DNA of 64,000 bases from Methylomonas sp. (GTDB lineage: Bacteria > Pseudomonadota > Gammaproteobacteria > Methylococcales > Methylomonadaceae): NCBI GenBank assembly GCA_026988155.1, contig JALSLW010000080.1, positions 1 through 64,000 of the forward strand. Reading direction: 5' to 3'. Under the pieces are notes generated by a model that did no database searches, was not told the origin of the DNA, and saw only the letters and a list, made by a program, of their open reading frames with translations. Positions 16,327-25,297 of the stretch are shown one piece after another. The position numbers and the translations under genes are program-made. Positions within the stretch are counted from its first letter, which is position 1; each line of letters opens with the position of its first letter.

Positions 16327-19059
16327 GTGATAAAGATTGGGAAAGTTCTAATTTTTTGCAGCCTGATTGGGCTATGCATTTATGCTTATGAACAATATTT
16401 CTTGTTCGAAAAACAAAAAAAGACTGAGCAAGCGGTCCCTTTAAAACCAATACAGCTCACAGAAGAAGAACAGCAGTGGCTTAAAGCTCATCAGCCTATT
16501 AGAATAGCCTTTGAGGGAGATTTTCCTCCCTATAGTTTTATTAATGAAGCAGGACAATTGGAGGGCATTTCTTACGATACAATTCGCTTGATAAGTAAAA
16601 AACTTAATATTGAACTTGAGATCGACAAGCGGGTTGTCTGGGAAGAAATTTATCAGGCTGCTCTTGATAAACAAATTGATGTTATTGCCACGATGGTTGA
16701 TAGGCCAGAACGTGAGTATCAATTTGCTTTTACCCGTCCCTATGTTTTTAAATCATTGGTAATTGTTACCCATGAAATGAACACTCAAATAAAAGGGCGC
16801 AATGACCTTTCTGGTAGAATCGTTGCCTTAGTTAAAGGCTATCAGTACTCAGTAGATATTTTAAAAGCTTTTCCTGAGATTACACCTTTCTATGTGGATA
16901 ATATGCATGATGCACTGGTTGCTGTTGAAACTCAGCAGGCGGATGCTGCAATTAGCTATTATGCGGCAACTTATTTTATTCAAAATAAATATCTTTTAAG
17001 TCATATCAAAGTGGCTGCATTTTATGATCGCAATAGTGCAAACGAAAGTATTGCGGTACGAAAGGATCAACCCATTTTGGCCGAAATTTTTCAAAAGGGA
17101 CTTGGTTTAATTACCGAAACTGAAGTTCAGGCAATTAAAAGCAAATGGTATCCGCCTATTAAAGTGCCAAATGACTATAAGGCAATTAGGCAAATTGTTA
17201 GTATATTTTTAGGTGTTTTAGGCGTTATGATTTTATGGATTGGCCAAATAAAGTATCAGAGCCGAAAACTTAAAAAGACTAAAAATAAATTATTGGTGAC
17301 TAATAGCGAATTGAATGAGCTAAAAGGAAACCTTGAAACTCAGGTTTTCCAGCGTACTAAACAGTTGCAAAATAGTGAGCAGAAATACCGGAGTCTGGTT
17401 GAAAACTTAAGGGATGAATATTTTTTCTATAAACATGATTTAAACGGGGTCATTACTTATTTAAGTCCTTCATTTACCAGTATTTTAGGTTATAAAACTA
17501 ACGACTGTATGCAAGACTTCAGCTATTTTCTTTCAGATCATTCAGATAATAGTAAAGTAGTTGATTACAATGCCCGCTCTATAAAAGGTGAAAAAGTACC
17601 CGCATATGAAATAGAAGTGGTTGATAATCATGGCTATAAACATAAACTGGAAATACTGGAAACGCCTCTTTATGATGATCAGGGCCTATGTATTGGAGTG
17701 GAAGGCATTGCTCATGATATAACGCTGTTAAAGCAGACACATGAGCGGTTAAATTGGCTATCTTATTATGATGAATTAACAGGATTAGCCAATAGACGGC
17801 TTTTCAAAGAGCGTTTTGAACAAATCATTGCCTTGTCGCATCGAAGCAACCAGTCTATGGCATTGCTGTTTTTGGATCTTGATCGGTTTAAAACAGTAAA
17901 TGACAGTTTAGGTCATGCAGTCGGGGATGAGGTACTTAGAGAAACTGCGGGTAGATTGAAAACGCAATTACGCGACTCTGATATTTCAGCCCGTATGGGA
18001 GGGGATGAATTTACCTTGATCTTGCCTGATACTGGCGCTGACGCGGCAGAAAATGTCGCTAAAAAAGTAATTGAAAGTTTATTGGCTCCCTATGTTTATA
18101 ATGATCAGCAATTTATTCTTGGTACCAGCATAGGAATTGCAATCTATCCGCAGGATGGGGAAGATGCAGATACATTATTGCAGCAGGCTGATGCCGCTAT
18201 GTATGTTGCTAAAAAAACAAAAGAGGGCTATACATTTTGCTCGTCAGATTTAAATCAGATAAGTAATCGTCGTTTGGATGTAGAACAGGCTCTGCGCAAA
18301 GCACTGAATGAAAATTGCTATGATGATGATTTCGAACTGAGCATGGTTTTTCAATCGAAGCATGATGTACTGACAAATGAAATACAGGGATATGAAGCGC
18401 TTATGCGATGGAGGCACTCTGAGTTAGGCGATATTTCACCTATAGAATTTATTCCGCTTGCTGAAGAGACAGGGTTGATTGTTGAGCTCAGTCGCTGGGT
18501 TATCACCCGAGTTTGTATGCAGGCTGTTCATTGGTCGGAAATAGGGTTTCAGTTTAAAAAAATAGCCATAAATATTTCTGCTGTTGAATTGATAAATTAC
18601 GAGTTGGCTAAAAATATTATTGAACAGGTTGATGCAACAGGTGCTTTAAGGGAATGGATTGAAATTGAAATTACAGAAAGTGCATTGATGAAGGCATTGG
18701 ATGTGGCTATTAAAGTGATGAAGGAATTGGTAGAGGCCGGTATTTTAATAGCGATTGATGATTTTGGTACAGGCTATTCATCGTTAGCCTATTTGAAAAA
18801 TTTGCCCGCTTCCTATATAAAAATAGATCAGTCTTTTATCCGTAATTTGCTTGATAATCCAGAGGATCAGGCTGTTGTGAAAGCTGTTGTAGCAATGTCC
18901 CATGCGTTAGATAAAAAAGTGATTGCCGAAGGTGTGGAAACACAGGAACAATTAAAGTTTTTATTGGAAAATGGCTGTGATATTGTACAGGGCTATTTGT
19001 TTTCCAAGCCTGTTACAGTGATGGAACTAGCACGGGATGCTAATTGGAACAGGTCATGA
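16327..19059 (+). CDS. Solute-sensing GGDEF-EAL protein (SBP3-PAS-GGDEF-EAL)
   Basis: A 910-residue membrane signalling protein. Order: N-terminal membrane anchor or signal (about 5-22); periplasmic bacterial solute-binding family 3 domain (about 48-275, with IRIAFEGDFPPYSF); membrane helix (about 288-308); coiled coil; PAS domain (about 345-475); GGDEF domain with intact GGDEF at 558-562; EAL domain with EAL at 690-692, plus the DDFGTGYSS and EGVET motifs. It should sense an amino-acid-like ligand outside the membrane and make and/or degrade cyclic di-GMP. Both catalytic signatures look intact, so direction of activity is not predictable. The GTG start at 16327 has the ribosome-binding site GAGGAAAGG. 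A terminator follows at 19090. Confidence 0.93.
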   Translation: MIKIGKVLIFCSLIGLCIYAYEQYFLFEKQKKTEQAVPLKPIQLTEEEQQWLKAHQPIRIAFEGDFPPYSFINEAGQLEGISYDTIRLISKKLNIELEIDKRVVWEEIYQAALDKQIDVIATMVDRPEREYQFAFTRPYVFKSLVIVTHEMNTQIKGRNDLSGRIVALVKGYQYSVDILKAFPEITPFYVDNMHDALVAVETQQADAAISYYAATYFIQNKYLLSHIKVAAFYDRNSANESIAVRKDQPILAEIFQKGLGLITETEVQAIKSKWYPPIKVPNDYKAIRQIVSIFLGVLGVMILWIGQIKYQSRKLKKTKNKLLVTNSELNELKGNLETQVFQRTKQLQNSEQKYRSLVENLRDEYFFYKHDLNGVITYLSPSFTSILGYKTNDCMQDFSYFLSDHSDNSKVVDYNARSIKGEKVPAYEIEVVDNHGYKHKLEILETPLYDDQGLCIGVEGIAHDITLLKQTHERLNWLSYYDELTGLANRRLFKERFEQIIALSHRSNQSMALLFLDLDRFKTVNDSLGHAVGDEVLRETAGRLKTQLRDSDISARMGGDEFTLILPDTGADAAENVAKKVIESLLAPYVYNDQQFILGTSIGIAIYPQDGEDADTLLQQADAAMYVAKKTKEGYTFCSSDLNQISNRRLDVEQALRKALNENCYDDDFELSMVFQSKHDVLTNEIQGYEALMRWRHSELGDISPIEFIPLAEETGLIVELSRWVITRVCMQAVHWSEIGFQFKKIAINISAVELINYELAKNIIEQVDATGALREWIEIEITESALMKALDVAIKVMKELVEAGILIAIDDFGTGYSSLAYLKNLPASYIKIDQSFIRNLLDNPEDQAVVKAVVAMSHALDKKVIAEGVETQEQLKFLLENGCDIVQGYLFSKPVTVMELARDANWNRS

Positions 19060-19089
19060 CTGACAGATTAAAGCAAGAATATTAGGCGA

Positions 19090-19137
19090 CTGGAAACAAT
19101 TAGCTAATTATAGATAATTGTTTCCAGCTATTTTTTT
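19090..19137. terminator. Bidirectional terminator hairpin
   Basis: CTGGAAACAATTA (19090-19102) pairs perfectly with TAATTGTTTCCAG (19115-19127) and is followed by CTATTTTTTTC. It lies between the converging GGDEF-EAL gene and the narK-type gene, so it probably ends transcription from the left, and possibly the leftward nitrate cluster as well. Confidence 0.88.
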
Positions 19138-19189
19138 CAATTCAACCTAAAAGTTCTCTTAAATAATGGTTTATTTAGGTTTATGGGAA

Positions 19190-20494
19190 TTAAACATCTT
19201 CTAACATTTCAGGCAATGATTTAGGTCCTTGCATTTCTGGGTGCAGTCTTTTATCTGAAATGATAATGGCAAAATGCATCCAGACTAATGAAATGGCAAC
19301 AATAGTAAATAACAGCATAAAACAGCTGGTCCATATTCCTACGAAGTCATTCATTAAACCAAAACAGATGGGTAGGATAAATCCGCCAAGACCGCCAATT
19401 AAACCGACTAGGCCGCCAACAGCCCCGACATGGCCAGGATAATAAACAGGAATATGCTTGTAAACGGCCGCCTTGCCTAAAGACATACAGAAACCAAGAA
19501 AAATGGTAAGAATAACAAAAGGAACTAAGCCTATAGCTATGCTAAATTTAATAGGACCTTCAATGCCATGAACTGTATAGTCAGTTGCTGGATATGATAA
19601 AAAGAACAGGCAAGATAGACAGCCAATAAAAGTAATGTACATTACTTTTCTAGCACCCCATTTATCCGATAGCCATCCCCCTAGCGCTCTAAAAATACTG
19701 CCCGGCAATGCATAGCAAGCAGCCAGCATGCCCGCTGTTTGAATTTCCAGTCCATAAACGCCCATATAATAGCGAGGAAGCCAAAGCGCTAGTGCCACAT
19801 ATCCGCCAAATACGAAGAAATAATAAATGGCAAAACGCCAAACGCGGGCGTGCTTTAAAGGCTCCATTTGCATTAAAGCAGGCCTTACCTTTTCGCCACG
19901 TTCTTTTCTTGCTTTTGTTGCGGGGTCTTCTTCGGTAGTAAACCAAAAAATAAGTGCCATAACAAATAAAACGACAGAATAAATTTTAGCTACATTTTCC
20001 CAGCCATAGGCAACTAATAGGAAAGGAGCGCCAAAGTTTGTTATTGCAGCGCCTACGTTGCCCATACCAAAAATGCCTAGGGCAGTACCTTGTTTATCGC
20101 TTTCATACCAGCGCGAAACATAGGCAATACCTACAGCAAATGAGCCACCGGCTAAACCGACTCCTAATGCAGCAACCAGATACATTTCGTAAGTTGAAAC
20201 GGTAGAAAGGAGCCAGGCCGCAACTGAGGTGGTTAGCATTAAACAGAAGTAAACGATGCGACCGCCAAATTGGTCTGTCCATATGCCTAGAAAAATACGG
20301 CTTAATGATCCTGTCAATATCGGGGTGGCAACGAGTAAGCCGAATTGGCTGTCAGATAGTCCTAAGTTTTGCTTGATTTTTATTCCAATGATGGAAAAAA
20401 TCGTCCAGACTGCAAAACATACCGTAAAGGCAATGGTGCTGACTGCTAGACTTTTTGTTTGCTGGCCGCTAGTGATGCCATCAAGTTCGTGCAT
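19190..20494 (-). CDS. narK: NarK-type nitrate/nitrite MFS transporter (434-residue form)
   Basis: A 434-residue major facilitator of the nitrate-nitrite porter family with twelve predicted helices. It shows the MFS loop 2-3 pattern (RIFLGIWTDQFGGR) and the glycine-rich helix LGVGLAGGSFAVGIAYVSRW typical of this family. Its length and short N-terminus resemble the NarK1-like subgroup thought to be nitrate/H+ symporters, distinct from the 537-residue relative at 29230. It is the last gene of the leftward nar-nirK block, 131 bp downstream of nirK. A ribosome-binding site AGGAG precedes the start. The 20495-20625 gap holds only AT-rich sequence; I could not find a full FNR box. Confidence 0.9.
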   Translation of the reverse strand: MHELDGITSGQQTKSLAVSTIAFTVCFAVWTIFSIIGIKIKQNLGLSDSQFGLLVATPILTGSLSRIFLGIWTDQFGGRIVYFCLMLTTSVAAWLLSTVSTYEMYLVAALGVGLAGGSFAVGIAYVSRWYESDKQGTALGIFGMGNVGAAITNFGAPFLLVAYGWENVAKIYSVVLFVMALIFWFTTEEDPATKARKERGEKVRPALMQMEPLKHARVWRFAIYYFFVFGGYVALALWLPRYYMGVYGLEIQTAGMLAACYALPGSIFRALGGWLSDKWGARKVMYITFIGCLSCLFFLSYPATDYTVHGIEGPIKFSIAIGLVPFVILTIFLGFCMSLGKAAVYKHIPVYYPGHVGAVGGLVGLIGGLGGFILPICFGLMNDFVGIWTSCFMLLFTIVAISLVWMHFAIIISDKRLHPEMQGPKSLPEMLEDV

Positions 20495-20625
20495 AAGTAT
20501 CTCCTGGTAAATAAAAGTTGGTAATTTGTATTTTTGTCTTTAACCTTGATGCGGTAATTTATTATCACTTAATAGATATAGATTACCTTAACTTAAAGGT
20601 AGTTGTGCTTGATATAAAAGCAAGG

Positions 20626-21804
20626 TTAGTGTTCTTTATGATGTGCATTATCATCATCGGAAAAATCCGAATCTCCAAAGTAAAGAGAATCGTTTTTTTC
20701 TCCGGTAACATGTAATATCCCCCAGGCACCTCTGTCAGCCCGTGCTAAAGCATGGTCAACTAAAACATAGTCTCCAGGGTAATCGACCTTAAATTCAACG
20801 ACAGTTGCTCCGCCCGCAGGAATCAGTGTGGTTTGTATGTTTTTTATAGGGCTGCTTAAACCTGCTTCTGGATAGACTCGGTCAAAAATTTCACCAATGA
20901 TGTGGAATGAGCTCACTTTAGTGACACCTGCATTGCCGATAAACATTCTGATCTTATCGCCTACTTTTGCATTCAGTTGACCATCTTTGACCAGTGCTCC
21001 TGTACGGCCATTGAACACTATATATTCTGGATGTTCATCAAGCATTTTTTGACTGCTAAATTTTTGGTATCCTTTTTTTCCCAATCTTCCATGAGTATAT
21101 AGCTCACCTTGCATAATGTAATACTCATGATCTACTTTAGGCAGTCCCTGTTTGGGTTCAACTAAAATTAGACCGTACATGCCGTTGGCAATGTGAGTTG
21201 CAGGGTTTCCAGCAGCGCAGTGATAAATAAATAGGCCGGGGGCTGTTGCGTTAAAGGTAAGCGTTTTTGTATCGCCCGGTTCAGTTTTTGTAACAGCCAT
21301 GCCTCCGCCTGGGCCAGTGACCGCATGTAAATCTATGCCATGACTGTGGCTGCTGGATTTGTCATTATGCAGTGACAGCACAACAGTGTCATTTTCTCGG
21401 ACCCTTAAAAATGGCCCTGGAACTGTTTTGTTAAAAGTCCAGTAATGATAAAGAATGTTAGGGGCAATTTTAGAAATAACTTCGAAAGCCTCAAGTTTGA
21501 TTTCCACTATTTCTGACTGCTTTCTATTAAGTGGCTTAGGTAAGTCAGAGGCCAGTTTGCTAATATTTTTGACTTTCTTGTATTCAGACAAGTTTATAGC
21601 CATATTATGCTGATAATGATCCCCTGGACCAAAATTAGTCAATTTTTTTGATGAATGCTTGCCCGAATGATGCTGACTGCTCTCATTAGCATGGACGGGA
21701 AAAGCAGCTAAGGAAATGAAAAGCAATGCAGAAAAAAAATTTACGATATTATTTATTCTGGAATTATTCATTAGACTTTTTTTAATTATTCTATTCGTCT
21801 TCAT
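20626..21804 (-). CDS. nirK: Copper nitrite reductase, NO-forming, AniA-like
   Basis: A 392-residue two-cupredoxin nitrite reductase that reduces nitrite to NO in the periplasm. A signal peptide ends near VHA-N (about 39-40); a second ATG at residue 12 is an alternative start. Copper ligands by alignment of motifs: type 1 His155, Cys196, His204, Met209 and type 2 His160, His195, with the third His in SSFHIIGE. Catalytic Asp158 is present. The short Cys-to-His spacing (eight residues) and HIANGMYGLILVEPK match the AniA/class II subgroup. The C-terminus is an acidic, His-containing tail. It lies downstream of narGHJI and a hemerythrin gene and upstream of a NarK gene, so the product of nitrate reductase is its natural substrate. 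No NO reductase is in this window. Confidence 0.95.
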   Translation of the reverse strand: MKTNRIIKKSLMNNSRINNIVNFFSALLFISLAAFPVHANESSQHHSGKHSSKKLTNFGPGDHYQHNMAINLSEYKKVKNISKLASDLPKPLNRKQSEIVEIKLEAFEVISKIAPNILYHYWTFNKTVPGPFLRVRENDTVVLSLHNDKSSSHSHGIDLHAVTGPGGGMAVTKTEPGDTKTLTFNATAPGLFIYHCAAGNPATHIANGMYGLILVEPKQGLPKVDHEYYIMQGELYTHGRLGKKGYQKFSSQKMLDEHPEYIVFNGRTGALVKDGQLNAKVGDKIRMFIGNAGVTKVSSFHIIGEIFDRVYPEAGLSSPIKNIQTTLIPAGGATVVEFKVDYPGDYVLVDHALARADRGAWGILHVTGEKNDSLYFGDSDFSDDDNAHHKEH

Positions 21805-21835
21805 GGTGAATCTCCATGGTACTTTTATACATTTA

Positions 21836-21860
21836 TCACCGCCTAATGAGTGGGCGGTGA
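21836..21860. promoter_or_regulatory. Hairpin between hemerythrin gene and nirK
   Basis: TCACCGCC (21836-21843) pairs with GGCGGTGA (21853-21860). No T-run follows in the leftward direction, so it is more likely an mRNA stability or processing element within the operon than a terminator. Confidence 0.45.
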
Positions 21861-21865
21861 GTAAA

Positions 21866-22387
21866 TTAAGCAGTTAAATGCCTTATCTGTGACATTTTTT
21901 CTCCTGCCTGTTTTAATTGCTGATCAGTTAGTATTTTTTTTATTAAGGGTGAAAAGTCCTCATCTTCGCGGGTTAAATGATCTCTTAGTATTTTTTCAAA
22001 CTCTATAGTTATATGTAAAAAATGATCAAAGTTTGTGATTTTTTCAGGGTGGCTCAATCGAGTTGATAGCGTTGCCCAGGATTCTTCTATTTCTTCGTGA
22101 TCCATAATCAGGCGTTCGATCATGCCGACCACCAGGCTAGACTGGTCAACTAATAATGGAAATAGGCCTTCTTCTTCATCTTTATGATGTAGCAATGTGG
22201 CATGTGAGTAGTGACAGTACATATTTATGCATTGGTTGGCTAAATCCTCTGTCATGCCCTGCTGTTTTATCTCTTCAGCCAAAATGATTAGTTGAAGCCC
22301 CCTAGCAAGAAAATCTTGATGGTAGTCAGTTATAACTTGTAAGCCACTTGAAAAATCAGTAGCTGGGTCGGTAAATTTAAATTCCAT
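21866..22387 (-). CDS. Hemerythrin HHE-domain protein
   Basis: A 173-residue helical protein with a hemerythrin-like diiron pattern: an early helix histidine (ITDYHQDFLARG), the pair LLHHKDEEEGLFPLL, then MDHEEIEESW and RDHLTREDEDFSPLI. This HHE form resembles domains that bind oxygen or NO or respond to nitrosative stress, but no partner domain is fused. It lies between narI and nirK on the same strand, so protection from or sensing of NO or oxygen around nitrite reduction is the likely role. That role is inferred from position; the fold call is from the motifs. Confidence 0.82.
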   Translation of the reverse strand: MEFKFTDPATDFSSGLQVITDYHQDFLARGLQLIILAEEIKQQGMTEDLANQCINMYCHYSHATLLHHKDEEEGLFPLLVDQSSLVVGMIERLIMDHEEIEESWATLSTRLSHPEKITNFDHFLHITIEFEKILRDHLTREDEDFSPLIKKILTDQQLKQAGEKMSQIRHLTA

Positions 22388-22401
22388 AGATATAAAATAA
22401 C

Positions 22402-22482
22402 GTAGGTTGGATGAGCGATAGCGTAATCCGACAATGGGTTTTAATGTTAATGGCGGATTACGCTATCGCTCATCCAGCCTAC
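22402..22482. repeat. Near-perfect palindromic repeat (GTAGGTTGG family)
   Basis: The left arm 22402-22430 and the right arm 22454-22482 are 29-bp inverted repeats with a single mismatch, starting GTAGGTTGGATGAGCGATAG, separated by 23 bp. It would form a very stable hairpin in the leftward transcript between narI and the hemerythrin gene. A diverged relative is at 15059. It looks like a REP-like or miniature mobile element and could also reduce read-through from narGHJI into nirK. Confidence 0.92.
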
Positions 22483-22494
22483 ATGATTTATCGC

Positions 22495-23190
22495 TTATCT
22501 TTGTTTTACAAATTTAGTTCTCACTATCTGATAAGGTCTAAACATATAGCCTAAAGGCATACTCCAGACATGCACCAAACGGCTAAAAGGAAACAGAAAG
22601 AATACGGACATGCCTAAAAATAGGTGAAGTTTGTAGATAAAGCCTACATTATTCAGCAGTGATGCATCCGCATTAAGGGATAAAGTTGCCTGCGCCCAAT
22701 CTGCTAAGGCTATCATTGCTGAGGTGTCACCGCTTGATGCATGATAGATAGATACAGGAATGGTAAGCAAGCCAACACCTAGTGTGACTAATATCCAGTT
22801 AAGAATAAACAGATCCATAAAACGGCTGTTGGCTCTGACTCTGGGATGGAACATACGGCGCTTCCATAAAATGACGCCGCCCATCATGCATAAAGAGCCG
22901 AAAGCTGCACCCGCAGAGATGGCGACAATTTGGTGCATCATGTCAGACACACCCAAAGATAAAAACCATGAATGCGGGGTTACCAATCCGGCAAAATGTC
23001 CCATAAACAGAGCAAGCACACCGATATGAAACAGAATACTGCCTTTTTGCAGCTGTTCTTTCTCAAATATCTGACTGGAATCGGCCTTCCAAGTGTACTG
23101 TTCTCTGTCAAAACGAATTAAACTGCCTACAAAAAATGTAGTCAGGGCGATATAGGGGTAAATCCCAAAAAGTAAATTTGATAAGTTCAT
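22495..23190 (-). CDS. narI: Respiratory nitrate reductase, cytochrome b gamma subunit
   Basis: A 231-residue membrane cytochrome with five predicted helices that takes electrons from quinol and passes them to NarH. Histidines lie in the expected places for two b haems: helix 2 (LFHIGVLALFMGHFAGL), LHLFLGMSVFFLFPFSRLVH near the C-terminus, and MMHQIVAI. The length matches the family. It starts 8 bp after narJ and completes narGHJI. The ending (YMFRPYQIVRTKFVKQR) is typical of NarI, whose positively charged tail stays in the cytoplasm. Confidence 0.95.
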   Translation of the reverse strand: MNLSNLLFGIYPYIALTTFFVGSLIRFDREQYTWKADSSQIFEKEQLQKGSILFHIGVLALFMGHFAGLVTPHSWFLSLGVSDMMHQIVAISAGAAFGSLCMMGGVILWKRRMFHPRVRANSRFMDLFILNWILVTLGVGLLTIPVSIYHASSGDTSAMIALADWAQATLSLNADASLLNNVGFIYKLHLFLGMSVFFLFPFSRLVHVWSMPLGYMFRPYQIVRTKFVKQR

Positions 23191-23198
23191 AATGAGTC

Positions 23199-23726
23199 CT
23201 ATGCTGCAATATCTTCAACATGCCCGTGACGAGCCACCATTCTGACCAGTGGCGCGTATGGACTTTCATTTTTTTCCAGATTGCTGGCAATAATATCGGC
23301 GGCCTGTGATGTTTGCTGCAAAAATGCATGTGCACTCGCTTCATCATCCATAGTCGAGACATATTCCAGAATCAATGGGAGATAATCGGGCAACTCACCG
23401 CTGCCAATTTCAAAACCTGTAGATTTATAGAGTTCTGACAGTTCAATTAGGGCAGGTCCTCTATCCCGGTCTTGTTCATCAAATAAATGATAAGTTAGAT
23501 AAAGTGAGTTTTCGGCCGTCATATCAAAGTTATTAACATATTCTGCCTGAAACTTTGTTAAAGATAGGCTAGATGCCCAGAGGGTAAATCCTCTGAGTAT
23601 TTTTTCATCTTCAGCCGACAGATTGGGCAGTTCGTTTATGAGATGATTCATATCATCCCAATGAGCAGTTAAATCCTTAGTCGGATATTCCAGCAGAACG
23701 GAAAGTACCTTGTAGACCTGCGTCAT
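23199..23726 (-). CDS. narJ: Nitrate reductase assembly chaperone
   Basis: A 175-residue cytoplasmic all-helical chaperone of the TorD/NarJ family. It is needed for molybdenum cofactor insertion into NarG and docking of the NarGH pair on NarI, and is not part of the final enzyme. The stretches VLLEYPTKDLTAHWDDM, FDEQDRDRGPALIELSELY and LPDYLPLILEYVS are characteristic. Its start overlaps the narH stop (ATGA), and narI follows after 8 bp. Confidence 0.93.
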   Translation of the reverse strand: MTQVYKVLSVLLEYPTKDLTAHWDDMNHLINELPNLSAEDEKILRGFTLWASSLSLTKFQAEYVNNFDMTAENSLYLTYHLFDEQDRDRGPALIELSELYKSTGFEIGSGELPDYLPLILEYVSTMDDEASAHAFLQQTSQAADIIASNLEKNESPYAPLVRMVARHGHVEDIAA

Positions 23727-25294
23727 GCTTTTTCTCCATCAGAACGCTTAGCGGCAGGGTGATAGCGTACAAACTCCAAATTATCAGAAGTCTTTTTGCG
23801 TTTATCAGGAAATAGCGAAGCATTAGGGCTAATGCTGCATCCATCATTGCCAAAGGTGAATCCATTTTGTCCCTGAAAGGTATGGAAGTCTTCCTGGCGC
23901 AACTCTTCATGGCTGGTTGGAATAACAAAACGGTCTTCATAATTGGCAATTGCCATATACCGGTACATGTCATTGACCTGATCTTCAGTTAAGCCAACTT
24001 CTTCCAATACCGCCAAATCTGTTTTACCTTCAACATTTTTGGAACGGTAAAAGCTACGCATAGCAATCATGCGCTTTAAGGCTGCAACAATTGGTTTTTC
24101 ATCACCTGCAGTAAACATATTGGCCAAATATTTCATCGGTAAACGCAAGGTTTCTATACTTGGAATTGCACCATCTGCCATGGTTGACAGGTTGCCCTGA
24201 TCAATTTGTGACTGTACCGGTGATAGAGGCGGTACATACCAGACCATCGGTAAAGTACGGAACTCAGGGTGTAATGGGAATGCCACTTTCCAGTCTACAA
24301 TTAATTTACGAATCGGCGATTTACGTGCAGCATCCATCCATGATTCAGGAATGCCATCTTCCTTAGCCTGTTTAATGACTTCAGGGTCATTTGGATCAAG
24401 GAATAAATCAAGTTGTGCCTGATATAAATCCTGGTCATTTTCTACAGAAGCTAGCTCTTCAATACGGTCAGCATCATAGAGCATCACACCGTTATAGCGA
24501 ATACGGCCAACACAAGACTCAGAACATACCGTTGGCAAGCCGGATTCTACACGCGGATAACAGCCAGTACATTTCTCAGCTTTTCCAGATTCCCAGTTAT
24601 AGAACATTTTCTTATACGGACAGGCACTTATACACATGCGCCAACTTCGGCATTTGTCCTGGTCAACCAGCACAATTCCGTCTTCCTCACGTTTATATAA
24701 GGAACCGGAAGGGCAGGCTGCAACACAGGCTGGGTTAACACAGTGGTTACACATGCGTGGCAAATACATAAGGAAAGTCTGTTCAAACTCGCCATAGATC
24801 TGTTTTTCCATGTTGCTGAAGTTGGTATCTTGTCCCCGGTGTTTAAATTTGCCGCCTAAATCATCTTCCCAGTTTGGTCCCCATTCAATTTTTTCCATGC
24901 GAGTGCCGTCAACTAAAGAGCGCGGCCTTGCTGTCGGCGTTGCCTCAACTAACCCGCTATTCTGTAATGTGGCATAGTCATAAGTGAAGGGTTCGTAATA
25001 ATCATCAATAGTAGGCATATTCGGATTCATGAATATGTTCTTTAAGATATTACGGCGGCTTCCCGATTTTAATTGCAGTTTGCCATTAACTAATTCCCAG
25101 CCTCCATTCCATTGTTCCTGGTCTTCCCAGTTTTTGGGATAGCCAATGCCAGGTTTTGATTCGACATTATTAAACCAAGCGTATTCAACCCCTTTACGGT
25201 TGGTCCAGACGTTTTTACAAGTCACTGAACAGGTGTGGCAGCCGATGCATTTATCGAGATTCATCACCAGTGAAAAATTTGCTCTTACTTTCAT
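23723..25294 (-). CDS. narH: Respiratory nitrate reductase, iron-sulfur beta subunit
   Basis: A 523-residue electron-transfer subunit carrying three [4Fe-4S] and one [3Fe-4S] clusters. The first cysteine group is C16-C19-C22-C26 (CIGCHTCSVTC). The others are CNHCVNPACVAACP, CRSWRMCISACPYKK (Trp replaces a cysteine, as expected for the 3Fe cluster) and EKCTGCYPRVESG/CSESC. It accepts electrons from NarI and passes them to NarG on the inner face of the membrane. It starts 3 bp after the narG stop and overlaps narJ. Start ATG 25294 gives the usual MKVRA N-terminus. Confidence 0.97.
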   Translation of the reverse strand: MKVRANFSLVMNLDKCIGCHTCSVTCKNVWTNRKGVEYAWFNNVESKPGIGYPKNWEDQEQWNGGWELVNGKLQLKSGSRRNILKNIFMNPNMPTIDDYYEPFTYDYATLQNSGLVEATPTARPRSLVDGTRMEKIEWGPNWEDDLGGKFKHRGQDTNFSNMEKQIYGEFEQTFLMYLPRMCNHCVNPACVAACPSGSLYKREEDGIVLVDQDKCRSWRMCISACPYKKMFYNWESGKAEKCTGCYPRVESGLPTVCSESCVGRIRYNGVMLYDADRIEELASVENDQDLYQAQLDLFLDPNDPEVIKQAKEDGIPESWMDAARKSPIRKLIVDWKVAFPLHPEFRTLPMVWYVPPLSPVQSQIDQGNLSTMADGAIPSIETLRLPMKYLANMFTAGDEKPIVAALKRMIAMRSFYRSKNVEGKTDLAVLEEVGLTEDQVNDMYRYMAIANYEDRFVIPTSHEELRQEDFHTFQGQNGFTFGNDGCSISPNASLFPDKRKKTSDNLEFVRYHPAAKRSDGEKA

Positions 25295-25297
25295 TGT

